This document shows positions 45,901 through 52,771 of a stretch of 52,771 nucleotides of DNA, one piece after another. The translations under genes were made by a program, and so were the position numbers. The stretch covers positions 1 through 52,771 of the forward strand of contig CALMZX010000048.1 of assembly GCA_937870685.1 (NCBI GenBank). The letters run 5' to 3'. Source of the stretch: an uncultured Alphaproteobacteria bacterium. Lineage in GTDB: Bacteria > Pseudomonadota > Alphaproteobacteria > Rhizobiales > Aestuariivirgaceae. Each line of letters begins with the position of its first letter. The stretch's first letter is position 1. The notes under the pieces are model-generated. The model was not told the origin of the DNA. It made no database searches and saw nothing but the letters and a program-made list of their open reading frames with translations.

Positions 45901-46629
45901 GTGTCAGTCATTGTTCCGTCCCGTATGTCGCTGCGTTTGCTGGGCCGCTCCTACCTGGCCTTCGTGCTCGCACCCGACCCGCCATTTGACGAATGGCTCG
46001 CTGAACTCGATCAGCGCCTGCTGAACCAGTCGGCCTTCTTCACCAACCGTCCCGTTATCATCGATCTCGCCGCGCTGATGCCCACCATGGCTGAAACGCA
46101 GCGCGTGATCGCGGCAATCGAGTCTCGCGGCTTGCGCCTCGTGGCGGTGGAAGGGGTGAGTTCCGATTGGGTGGGGAAGCATCTTGCGCCATTGCCGGGA
46201 ACCCCCATGCCCATCGGCATGTTCAATCCCCGCGAAACGGAGGCGCGCGCCACTCCGAAACCGAACCGCTTCACACTGCCGGAACGGCCGGGTGCGGCGC
46301 CCGCCAGCCTGCTGGTGGAAGAACCCCTGCGCTCCGGCCAGTCGCTGGTGTTTCCGCAAGGCGATGTCACAGTCATCGGCTCCGTGGCCTCGGGCGCGGA
46401 GATCGCGGCGGGTGGCTCCATCCACATCTACGGTGCCTTGCGCGGGCGCGCCTTCGCCGGCACCAGCGGCAACACCAAAGCCCGCATCTTCTGCAACAGG
46501 TTTGATGCAGAACTGCTGGTGATCGACGGCCTCTACAAAACGGCAGACGACTTCGATCCCGCATTGCGCGGCGAGCAGGTTCAGGCCCGCCTCGACCGCG
46601 ACGTGCTCAACGTCGAAGTCTTTCATTGA
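45901..46629 (+). CDS. minC: Septum site-determining protein MinC
   Basis: A 242-residue inhibitor of FtsZ ring assembly that keeps division at mid-cell. The N-terminal domain carries FFTNRPVIIDLAAL and the C-terminal beta-helix GDVTVIGSVASGAEIAAGGSIHIYGALRGRA (about 160-190 is the region), which binds MinD. The GTG at 45901 is chosen because AGAAGGG precedes it; ATG at 45925 is an alternative. minD and minE follow directly. GTTAAC repeats lie upstream at about 45829-45845. Confidence 0.93.
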   Translation: MSVIVPSRMSLRLLGRSYLAFVLAPDPPFDEWLAELDQRLLNQSAFFTNRPVIIDLAALMPTMAETQRVIAAIESRGLRLVAVEGVSSDWVGKHLAPLPGTPMPIGMFNPRETEARATPKPNRFTLPERPGAAPASLLVEEPLRSGQSLVFPQGDVTVIGSVASGAEIAAGGSIHIYGALRGRAFAGTSGNTKARIFCNRFDAELLVIDGLYKTADDFDPALRGEQVQARLDRDVLNVEVFH

Positions 46630-46650
46630 TCAACAGCAGGAGTGGGAATC

Positions 46651-47466
46651 ATGTCCAAGGTAATCGTCATCACCTCAGGCAAGGGCGGCGTCGGCAAGAC
46701 GACGTCAACCGCCGCATTGGGTTCGGCGCTGGCGCTGCAGGGAAAGTCCGTCGTGGTGGTGGATTTCGATGTGGGCCTGCGCAACCTCGACCTCATCATG
46801 GGGGCAGAGCGGCGCGTGGTGTACGACCTCATCAATGTCACGCAGAACCAGGCCAAGCTGCACCAGGCCCTGATCCGCGACAAGCGCGTGGAAAATCTCT
46901 GGCTGCTGCCCGCCTCGCAGACCCGCGACAAGGACGCCCTCAACGAGAAGGGCCTTGCCCGCCTGATGAAGGAACTGCGCGCCCAGTTCGACTATGTGGT
47001 CTGCGACAGCCCGGCGGGCATCGAGCGCGGCGCCATCCTCGCCATGCGCCACGCCGACGAAGCGGTGATCGTCACCAATCCGGAAGTGTCGTCGGTTCGC
47101 GACTCAGACCGCATCATCGGGCTGCTCGATTCGAAAACCGAACGCGCCGAAAAGGGCGCCAAGGTCGAGAAGCACCTTCTCATCACCCGCTATGACCAGG
47201 CCCGCGCCGGCCGTGGCGACATGCTAAAAATTGATGACGTGATGGAAATCCTGCTGGTGCCGTTGCTCGGAGTCATCCCGGAAAGCGAACAGGTGCTGCG
47301 CGCCTCCAACATCGGACAACCGGTGACACTCGCCAATCCGCTCTCCGCACCGGCGCGGGCCTATGGCGACGCCGCCCGCCGGCTGCTGGGCGAGAGCGTG
47401 ATGATGAATGTGCCGCACGAACGCCAGAACCTCATCGCCCGCATCTTCGGGGGGAGGGCTGCATGA
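46651..47466 (+). CDS. minD: Septum site-determining protein MinD
   Basis: A 271-residue membrane-cycling ATPase. The deviant Walker A is KGGVGKTT (11-18), with DFDVGLRNLDLIMG and CDSPAGIE further on. The C-terminus ends in a short amphipathic region (HERQNLIARIFGGRAA) that may be the membrane-targeting helix. AGGAG precedes the ATG. It overlaps minE by four bases. Confidence 0.96.
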   Translation: MSKVIVITSGKGGVGKTTSTAALGSALALQGKSVVVVDFDVGLRNLDLIMGAERRVVYDLINVTQNQAKLHQALIRDKRVENLWLLPASQTRDKDALNEKGLARLMKELRAQFDYVVCDSPAGIERGAILAMRHADEAVIVTNPEVSSVRDSDRIIGLLDSKTERAEKGAKVEKHLLITRYDQARAGRGDMLKIDDVMEILLVPLLGVIPESEQVLRASNIGQPVTLANPLSAPARAYGDAARRLLGESVMMNVPHERQNLIARIFGGRAA

Positions 47467-47720
47467 GCTTCCTGACACGATGGTGGAAGCCGAAGGAACC
47501 CGCCCCTTCGACCGCACCCGTGGCGCGCGAGAGGCTGCAGGTGCTGCTCTCCCACGAGCGCGGCGCCACCGGGCAATCCAACCTGCTGGGCCTGATCAAG
47601 GAAGATGTGCTCGCTGCCATCAAGCGTCACATCAGCGTGCCGTCCGAGGCCGTGCATGTGAAGGTGGAGCGCCGCAAGGCCATCTCCACCATGCGCATCT
47701 CGCTCGACTTGCCCAAATAG
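47463..47720 (+). CDS. minE: Cell division topological specificity factor MinE
   Basis: An 85-residue protein that drives MinD oscillation. The N-terminal MSFLTRWWKPK is the membrane-binding part; RERLQVLLSHERG (about 23-35) is the MinD-binding segment, and the rest is the topological domain (EDVLAAIKRHISV, VHVKVERR). It overlaps minD (ATGA-type) and completes minCDE. Confidence 0.95.
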   Translation: MSFLTRWWKPKEPAPSTAPVARERLQVLLSHERGATGQSNLLGLIKEDVLAAIKRHISVPSEAVHVKVERRKAISTMRISLDLPK

Positions 47721-47765
47721 GTGAGGCCGCTACACTGCCCGCAAACACGCGAGGGAGCGGGACTG

Positions 47766-48596
47766 ATGCCCAACATGCTGGCCGATGGCGTGCGCTGGTT
47801 CGACGACTGGTTTGCCCTGCGTGAAGTCGCACCCGGCATCCATGCCATCGGCGAACCGCGCTTCCATCAGGTGAACTGGAACTATCTGGTGCTGGGCGAG
47901 GAGCGGGCGCTGCTGTTTGATACAGGCCCCGGCGTGCGCGACATCACGCCGGTGGTGCGGGCGCTCACAGGCTTGTCGGTCACCGCCATGCCCTCGCACA
48001 TGCATTTCGATCACACCGGCAACCTGCACCGCTTCACCGACATCGCGGTTGCTGACGTGCCCGTGCTGCGCGGCTTCGATCGCGATGGCCTTTTGCAGGA
48101 GCCGGGCAACCTCTACCTCGGCCACTATGAGGGCATGCGGTGGACGCCGGTGAGGGTCAGTCACTGGTGGCCGCCCGGACACGTGATCAATCTCGGTGGA
48201 CGCAAGCTGGAGATCATCGCCACCCCCGGTCACGCCCCCGATCACGTGGCCCTGTGGGATGCCGCCCACGACGTGCTGCTGGCCGCCGACTTTCTCTATC
48301 TCGGCGCGCTCTATGCCCAGGTGCCAGGGTCGAATCTGGCGGACTATGCAGGCAGCTGCAAAGCGCTTCTGCCGCGCCTGACGGCGGCCACGCGCATTTT
48401 CGGCGCCCATGGCCAGGCCGATGAGGAGGGCCGCCACGACGCGCCACAACTTGCCAAACAGGATGCGGAAGATCTTCTAAATACATTGAATGTGTTGAAA
48501 AAATCAGGCGATGAACCGGCCCGCGCCGAGATCAACGGGCGCATGCACCTGCTCATTGGTGCCCACGCATATGAGGCTTGGCACGGGGCTTTCTGA
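47766..48596 (+). CDS. MBL-fold metallo-hydrolase
   Basis: A 276-residue metallo-beta-lactamase-fold enzyme. The two-metal motif is HMHFDH, with further ligands His in TPGHAPDH and Asp in LAADFLYL, and a C-terminal GAH. GAGGGAGCGG precedes the ATG. It follows minE by 45 bases but is unlikely to act in division. Families this broad include thiolesterases, lactonases and quorum-quenching enzymes; the substrate cannot be told. Confidence 0.85.
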   Translation: MPNMLADGVRWFDDWFALREVAPGIHAIGEPRFHQVNWNYLVLGEERALLFDTGPGVRDITPVVRALTGLSVTAMPSHMHFDHTGNLHRFTDIAVADVPVLRGFDRDGLLQEPGNLYLGHYEGMRWTPVRVSHWWPPGHVINLGGRKLEIIATPGHAPDHVALWDAAHDVLLAADFLYLGALYAQVPGSNLADYAGSCKALLPRLTAATRIFGAHGQADEEGRHDAPQLAKQDAEDLLNTLNVLKKSGDEPARAEINGRMHLLIGAHAYEAWHGAF

Positions 48597-48599
48597 CCT

Positions 48600-48619
48600 A
48601 TATAAAGAAATCTTTATAT
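48600..48619. promoter_or_regulatory. Palindromic operator before the homocysteine methyltransferase gene
   Basis: ATATAAAGA-AA-TCTTTATAT is a perfect 9-2-9 palindrome, three bases after the MBL gene stop and 19 before the next ATG. Its position over the likely promoter suggests repression. Its form resembles sites of ArsR-type regulators of methionine and S-adenosylhomocysteine metabolism (SahR) in alphaproteobacteria, from memory. No regulator gene lies nearby. Confidence 0.7.
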
Positions 48620-48638
48620 GATTTCCGAGAGGTTTCCC

Positions 48639-49652
48639 ATGCCCAAGATTTCCTTCACCGAAGCACTGGCAACGCGCCCCTGGCTTCTGGCCGATGGCGC
48701 CACGGGCACCAACTATTTCCAGATGGGCCTTGTCTCGGGCGATGCGCCGGAGATGTGGAATTTCGAGCACCCCGAGCGTGTGCGTGAACTGCACCGCCGC
48801 TTCATCGAAGCGGGTGCCGACATCATTCTCACCAACACCTTCGGCGGCAACCGCCACCGCCTCAAGCTGCACAACGCGCAAGACCGTGTGCATGAGGTCA
48901 ACGTCGCCGCCGCCAACAATGCCCGCGCCGAGGCAGACGCCGTGGCGCGTGACGTTTATGTCGGTGGCTCCATCGGCCCCACCGGCGAGATTTTCATGCC
49001 CGTCGGCATGCTACCCTACGAGGAAGGCGTTGCCGCCTTCGCCGAGCAGGCCATGGCCTTGAAGGATGGCGGCGTCGATGTGCTCTGGATCGAGACCATG
49101 TCGTCGGAGGAAGAACTGCGCGCCGCTGTGGAAGGTGCCGCCCAGGCAGGCCTGCCCATCGTCACCACCATGAGCTTCGACACCAATGGCCGCACCATGA
49201 TGGGGATCACGCCCAAGGCCTTTGGCGCGCTTACCGCAGCCTTGCCGCACCAGCCCTGCGCCATCGGTGCCAACTGCGGCGTCGGCGCGTCAGAACTGGT
49301 GGCAACCGTCATGGGCATCACCGAAGCCCGGCCAGACGCCGCCGTGGTCGCCAAGGGCAACTGCGGCATCCCGCAATACGTGAACGGCGCCATCCACTAC
49401 ACCGGCACACCGGAGCTGATGGCCGACTATGCCCGCATCGCGCTCGATGCCGGCGCGAAGATCATCGGCGGCTGCTGCGGCACCTCGCCGGAACACCTCG
49501 CCTCCATGCGCAAGGCCCTCGAAGGCCACAGCAAGGGCCCGCGCCCCACTTACGAACTGATCGAAACCAAGCTCGGCCCCGTCTCCGAACTCGCCAAGGG
49601 CGTGGACAAGGCAGCGGAAGGGGCAGCCCGCAGGGAGCGGCGGAGGGGGTAA
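48639..49652 (+). CDS. bmt: Homocysteine S-methyltransferase (BHMT family / MetH N-terminal domain)
   Basis: A 337-residue TIM-barrel methyltransferase with the zinc-thiolate motifs GANCGVG and GGCCGT, the signature LLADGATGTN near the start and ILTNTFGGNR. The family transfers a methyl group to homocysteine to make methionine. The protein is as long as the homocysteine-binding module of MetH alone. A corrinoid protein is encoded 2.6 kb downstream, so it may be one part of a split MetH; use of betaine as donor is the other option. GAGAGG precedes the ATG. The palindrome at 48600 likely controls it. Confidence 0.88.
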   Translation: MPKISFTEALATRPWLLADGATGTNYFQMGLVSGDAPEMWNFEHPERVRELHRRFIEAGADIILTNTFGGNRHRLKLHNAQDRVHEVNVAAANNARAEADAVARDVYVGGSIGPTGEIFMPVGMLPYEEGVAAFAEQAMALKDGGVDVLWIETMSSEEELRAAVEGAAQAGLPIVTTMSFDTNGRTMMGITPKAFGALTAALPHQPCAIGANCGVGASELVATVMGITEARPDAAVVAKGNCGIPQYVNGAIHYTGTPELMADYARIALDAGAKIIGGCCGTSPEHLASMRKALEGHSKGPRPTYELIETKLGPVSELAKGVDKAAEGAARRERRRG

Positions 49653-49686
49653 GCTCTTCTATTCTGGGGCCTGTTCAACAGGAACT

Positions 49687-49880
49687 CCGTCACCCCGGCG
49701 CAGGCCGGGGCGGGGCTTCCCTTATCGCAGATACAGCACCGCACCACTATTCCGTCACCCCGGCGCAGGCCGGGGCAAGGCTATTCATTCGAGCGCATGG
49801 GAACATTATTGAAGCATGATGAGGTGCGGCCCGTGCCTCCCGGCATAAGAGCCCGGCCCCGGCCTGCGCCGGGGTGACGG
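49687..49880. repeat. Three copies of a 24-base palindromic repeat, family D
   Basis: The unit CCGTCACCCCGGCG-CAGG-CCGGGG occurs at 49687-49710 and 49752-49775, and inverted at 49857-49880, all identical. The core CCCCGGC(GCA)GGCCGGGG can fold by itself, and the inverted copy could pair with either direct copy. They fill the 255-base gap between the methyltransferase and the galactose dehydrogenase gene. No gene is visible in the gap. Confidence 0.85.
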
Positions 49881-49907
49881 GTATCGGGTGACACGCCGGT
49901 TTTCTGC

Positions 49908-50834
49908 CTACACCTTCGCCACCACCACCGGCTTGCCCAGCATGAAGCAGTCGGAGACGAGTTGCAGCGGCGAGGGATCGACGTCGCTCTTCTTGGCTTT
50001 CAGAAGCCGTGCGAACTTGGCGTAGATGTCTTCATATTCGTGCAGCACGGCCTCGCGCACTGTCTTGCCGTTGACCGCCAGAACCGAGCCGCCGTTCTTC
50101 AGGTGAAGCCGCAGGCCGTCGCGCGTACCCACTTCAATCTCCCAGGTTTCGCCAGTCTTTTGCCGCCAGTCGAACACCGCTGACAAATCCGCCGCTGTGC
50201 CATCGCCACGCTTGAAGCGGATATCGGCACCGATGGGCGTTGCCGCATTGGCAGGCACTTCAATCGTCGCACCTTCCACAAAGATGGCCTCCGGCAAAAT
50301 CTTGGTCACGATGGAGAGCGCATTGATGCCCGGATCGAACACGCCAAAGCCGCCCGGCTCCCAAATCCACGCCTGTCCGGGATGCCATTTCTCGACATCC
50401 TCCTTCCAGGTGACGCGCAGGAAATCCACATGCTTGCCCTTGAGCAACTTTTTCGCCTCATCGACCGAGGCGTTGTAGCGTGAATGCCAGGTGGCATAGA
50501 GCACGCGCTTCTTCTTGCGGGCATGGGTTTCCATGGCCAGCAACTCGCCCACCGTCGGTGTCGGCGGCTTTTCGATCAGCACATGCCAGCCCGCATCAAG
50601 GCACTCCCGCGCCATGGCCAGCCGCACCGAAGGCGGCGTGCACAGCGCCACGCAATCCACCTTCAGCTTGCTGGCCTTGAGGGCTGCGATTGATTCAAAA
50701 TTGGCGACGCCGTCAATCTTTCCATGGCGGCTGACACCGGCCACAAGTTCAAATTTCCGGTTCTTGCCGATGCAGGGAATGTGCTGGTCCCGGGCAATCT
50801 TGCCGATGCCGACGACGGCGATCCTGTAAGCCAT
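49908..50834 (-). CDS. D-galactose 1-dehydrogenase, Gfo/Idh/MocA family
   Basis: A 308-residue NAD(P)-dependent oxidoreductase. The nucleotide-binding start is VVGIGKIARDQHIP, EKPPTPT is the active-site lysine motif, and WKEDVEKWHPGQAWIW then FDPGINALSIVT match the Pseudomonas galactose dehydrogenase (Gal) closely as I recall it. It oxidises D-galactose to the lactone at the head of the De Ley-Doudoroff route; L-arabinose is often accepted too. None of the later pathway genes is in the window. The next gene on this strand upstream ends nine bases before it. Confidence 0.85.
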   Translation of the reverse strand: MAYRIAVVGIGKIARDQHIPCIGKNRKFELVAGVSRHGKIDGVANFESIAALKASKLKVDCVALCTPPSVRLAMARECLDAGWHVLIEKPPTPTVGELLAMETHARKKKRVLYATWHSRYNASVDEAKKLLKGKHVDFLRVTWKEDVEKWHPGQAWIWEPGGFGVFDPGINALSIVTKILPEAIFVEGATIEVPANAATPIGADIRFKRGDGTAADLSAVFDWRQKTGETWEIEVGTRDGLRLHLKNGGSVLAVNGKTVREAVLHEYEDIYAKFARLLKAKKSDVDPSPLQLVSDCFMLGKPVVVAKV

Positions 50835-50842
50835 GGTTGTCC

Positions 50843-52081
50843 TCAGCGAAGGGCGGTTGCAAGGGAGGAGAGGAAGCCGTCCACTTCCTCCGCCGTGTTG
50901 TAGTGGGCCAGTCCAACGCGCAGCACGCCGCCCTTGTCCATCAACCCCATGCGCGTGCAGGGTTCGATGGCATAGTTGTGCCCGGACCAGACAAAGATGT
51001 TCTCACCCGCGAAGTGCTTCGCCAGCCGGGCTGGGTCCACGCCGTCGACCGTGAAGGACACGGTGGGCACGCGGCGGTGCACCGCGTTGGCCGAGGTGAT
51101 GCCGCGCACCTTCAATCCCTTGAAAGGCAGCAATCCGTCAATCAGCCGCTGTGTCAGAGACTGCTCATAGGCCTCCATCGCCTGCCAGGCTGACACCAGT
51201 TCTGCGCGCCGGTTGCCGCCGGTACCAAGCGAGGCAAGATACTCAACCGCCCCGAGACACCCCGCCATGCCCTCGTGCGACAAGGTACCCGTCTCGAACT
51301 TGTGCGGCAGATCTTCGCCCGCAGGACGCACCTTGTAGCCGAAGGTCTGCTGCAGCCGGTCCTTGCGCCCCCACAGGATGCCCATGTGCGGCCCGAACCA
51401 CTTGTAGGCCGATGACACCAGGAAATCGCAGCCGAGTGCCATCACGTCCACCAGCCCATGCGGCGCGAATTGCACCGCATCGACATAGCTGATGACCCCG
51501 GCGGCCCGCGCCTCGCCACAGAAGCGCCGGACATCGTTGATCGTGCCGGTGCAGTTGGAGGCATAGCCCAGCGCCAGCAGCTTGGTCCGGGGCGAAAGCA
51601 CCTTCGTCAGCGCGTCATCGGGAAATTCGAAGGTCTCGGGATCGAAGTCCATCCAGCGCACGGTCAGTCCCTTGTCCTCCGCCAGCAGCAGCCAGGGGGC
51701 CACATTGGCGTCATGGTCCATGCGCGACAGCACAATCTCATCACCTGCCTTGAACTGCCGCCCCAGGCAGCGCGACATGTGCAGCGTCAGCGTCGTCATG
51801 TTCTGGCCGAAGATGATTTCCTCCGCCGAGGTGGCGCCATAGAGGTCGGCCACCGCCTGATGGGCATCATCCACCAGCTTTCCGGCCTGCACGGTGCTGC
51901 TAAAAAATCCGCCCAGGTTTGAGTTCTTCTCAACCAGCGCCTCCAGCGTCCGGTCGATCACCCGCTGCGGCACCTGCGTGCCTGCCGGATTGTCCAGATA
52001 ACAGCGGGTTTTTCCGGCATCGGTCACGGCAAGGGACGGGAACTGGCGGCGCACGGACGCGACGTCGAAAGCTGATGGCAT
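50843..52081 (-). CDS. Cysteine desulfurase-like aminotransferase (SufS-like, catalytic Cys absent)
   Basis: A 412-residue fold-type I PLP enzyme resembling SufS. The PLP lysine is Lys227 in SSAYKWFG. The C-terminal active-site segment reads SGHNYA (366-371), where SufS has TGHHCA, so the catalytic cysteine is Tyr370. A cysteine at 375 is not in the right place. It is thus probably not a sulfur-mobilising desulfurase, but may act on a related amino acid (lyase or transaminase). AAGGAAA precedes the ATG at 52081; a longer frame upstream is less likely. It precedes the galactose dehydrogenase gene by nine bases in one operon. Confidence 0.82.
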   Translation of the reverse strand: MPSAFDVASVRRQFPSLAVTDAGKTRCYLDNPAGTQVPQRVIDRTLEALVEKNSNLGGFFSSTVQAGKLVDDAHQAVADLYGATSAEEIIFGQNMTTLTLHMSRCLGRQFKAGDEIVLSRMDHDANVAPWLLLAEDKGLTVRWMDFDPETFEFPDDALTKVLSPRTKLLALGYASNCTGTINDVRRFCGEARAAGVISYVDAVQFAPHGLVDVMALGCDFLVSSAYKWFGPHMGILWGRKDRLQQTFGYKVRPAGEDLPHKFETGTLSHEGMAGCLGAVEYLASLGTGGNRRAELVSAWQAMEAYEQSLTQRLIDGLLPFKGLKVRGITSANAVHRRVPTVSFTVDGVDPARLAKHFAGENIFVWSGHNYAIEPCTRMGLMDKGGVLRVGLAHYNTAEEVDGFLSSLATALR

Positions 52082-52221
52082 GGTGAATTTCCTTTGTCGC
52101 CGCTGTCTTAGCCCGCGCAAGGACTTGTCTCAACCGTCGCTTTCCGGCAAGGCTAGGTCGTGCAAGGGCGGGGCGGATTCACCTGCTCGATTATGCTTTC
52201 TGCACGAAATTGGAGTGCCCC

Positions 52222-52771
52222 ATGAGCGACGCTGGCGATCTTGACCTGAACACCCTCAACGATGAAGAACTGGTCCAGCAGGTCCACGACGACCTGTATG
52301 ACGGCCTCAAGGAAGAGGTCGAAGCGGCCGTCCACATCCTGCTCGGCCGTGGCTGGGCACCCTACAAGGTGCTCACCGAAGCCCTGGTGGAAGGCATGCG
52401 CATCGTCGGCGTGGACTTCCGCGACGGCATCCTCTTCGTGCCGGAAGTGCTACTTGCCGCCAACTCCATGAAGGCCGGCATGTTCATTCTCCGTCCGCTG
52501 CTCATCGCCACCGGCGCCCCGCGCCTCGGCAAGATGGTGATCGGCACCGTGAAGGGCGACATCCACGACATCGGCAAGAACCTCGTCGGCATGATGATGG
52601 AAGGTGCGGGCTTCGAAGTGGTTGACCTCGGCATCAACAACCCGGTCGAGAAGTATCTGGAGGCCATGGAAGAGCACAAGCCGGACATCCTCGGCATGTC
52701 TGCGCTTCTCACCACCACCATGCCCTACATGAAGGTCGTCATCGACACCATGAAGGAAAAGGGCATCCGCG
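52222..52771 (+). CDS. Corrinoid (cobalamin-binding) protein, partial
   Basis: The window edge cuts this plus-strand gene after 183 codons. The N-terminus (about 15-100) is the helical cap domain of methyltransferase corrinoid proteins (RGWAPYKVLTEALVEGM, VPEVLLAANSM). The cobalamin motif is D-x-H-x-x-G in GDIHDIG (113-118, His115 the lower ligand), and SALLTTTM (S-x-L) follows. The last GG motif would lie beyond the edge. The ATG at 52222 has GGAGTG before it. It probably carries the methyl group for the homocysteine methyltransferase at 48639, as in a split MetH. The gene has no ATATAAAGA operator of its own in the 140 bases before it. Confidence 0.9.
   Translation, partial: MSDAGDLDLNTLNDEELVQQVHDDLYDGLKEEVEAAVHILLGRGWAPYKVLTEALVEGMRIVGVDFRDGILFVPEVLLAANSMKAGMFILRPLLIATGAPRLGKMVIGTVKGDIHDIGKNLVGMMMEGAGFEVVDLGINNPVEKYLEAMEEHKPDILGMSALLTTTMPYMKVVIDTMKEKGIR

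Noticed and set aside
49687-49880. CRISPR-like direct repeats
   Set aside because: Only three units, one inverted, unequal spacing and no cas genes; they are palindromic intergenic repeats.

Overview
The window looks like chromosomal DNA from a high-GC alphaproteobacterium, most likely in or near the Hyphomicrobiales (Rhizobiales). This is inferred from gene content: an rpiA-gor pair, an endonuclease-type MutL, a zur-znuCB operon with an alphaproteobacterial Zur box, DUF1989, a SoeABC-like sulfite dehydrogenase and a corrinoid-protein/homocysteine methyltransferase pair. I cannot name the genus. I saw no tRNA, rRNA, CRISPR array, transposase, integrase or phage gene. Nearly every base is coding, many neighbours overlap by 1-8 bases, and the longest gene-free stretch is about 325 bases (83-407).

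Region by region. 1-3842: the start of an exported protein, a LacI regulator, and a cassette of a membrane di-iron oxygenase (desaturase fold), a MocE-like Rieske ferredoxin and a degenerate PanB-like protein. TGATAGG motifs occur at both ends of the regulator gene. 3887-9593: alpha/beta hydrolase, gph, a tightly packed gabD-rpiA-gor operon, and DUF1989. 9815-16980: ileS, lspA, a lipoprotein, mutL, rsmD and tadA, with palindromic repeats in the gaps. 16961-20690 (minus): overlapping TPP enzyme, purD and patatin. 20760-23206 (minus): a TAXI-type binding protein coupled to a membrane-anchored Sel1/TPR protein. 23318-26486: citrate synthase-like gene, pta-like gene and ackA. 26530-29123: small secreted protein, then the Zur-controlled zinc uptake operon. 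29143-33185: ispG, a permuted papain-fold protein, ispA, mtgA, rpmF. 33290-37046: a GNAT/JmjC-cupin pair, then ald with a divergent Lrp-type regulator. 37100-40972 (minus): a tandem-duplicated outer-membrane beta-barrel, an EamA exporter and its MocR-type regulator. 41105-45784: SoeABC-like molybdoenzyme operon. 45901-47720: minCDE. 47766-52771: MBL-fold hydrolase, a homocysteine methyltransferase behind a strong palindromic operator, galactose dehydrogenase, a cysteine-desulfurase-like protein lacking the catalytic Cys, and the start of a corrinoid protein.

How the parts may work together. The first cassette reads as a substrate-induced catabolic unit: importer, regulator, oxygenase, electron carrier and a lyase-like enzyme. 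The homocysteine methyltransferase and the corrinoid protein are probably pieces of a split MetH. The Soe operon would oxidise sulfite at the cytoplasmic face of the membrane, possibly under the divergent MocR-type regulator. Four families of intergenic palindromes lie between genes; one copy encodes the C-terminus of RsmD. Most of the window is housekeeping. The parts that look least described are the oxygenase/PanB-like cassette, the coupled TAXI/Sel1 pair, the GNAT/cupin pair and the double-barrel outer membrane protein.
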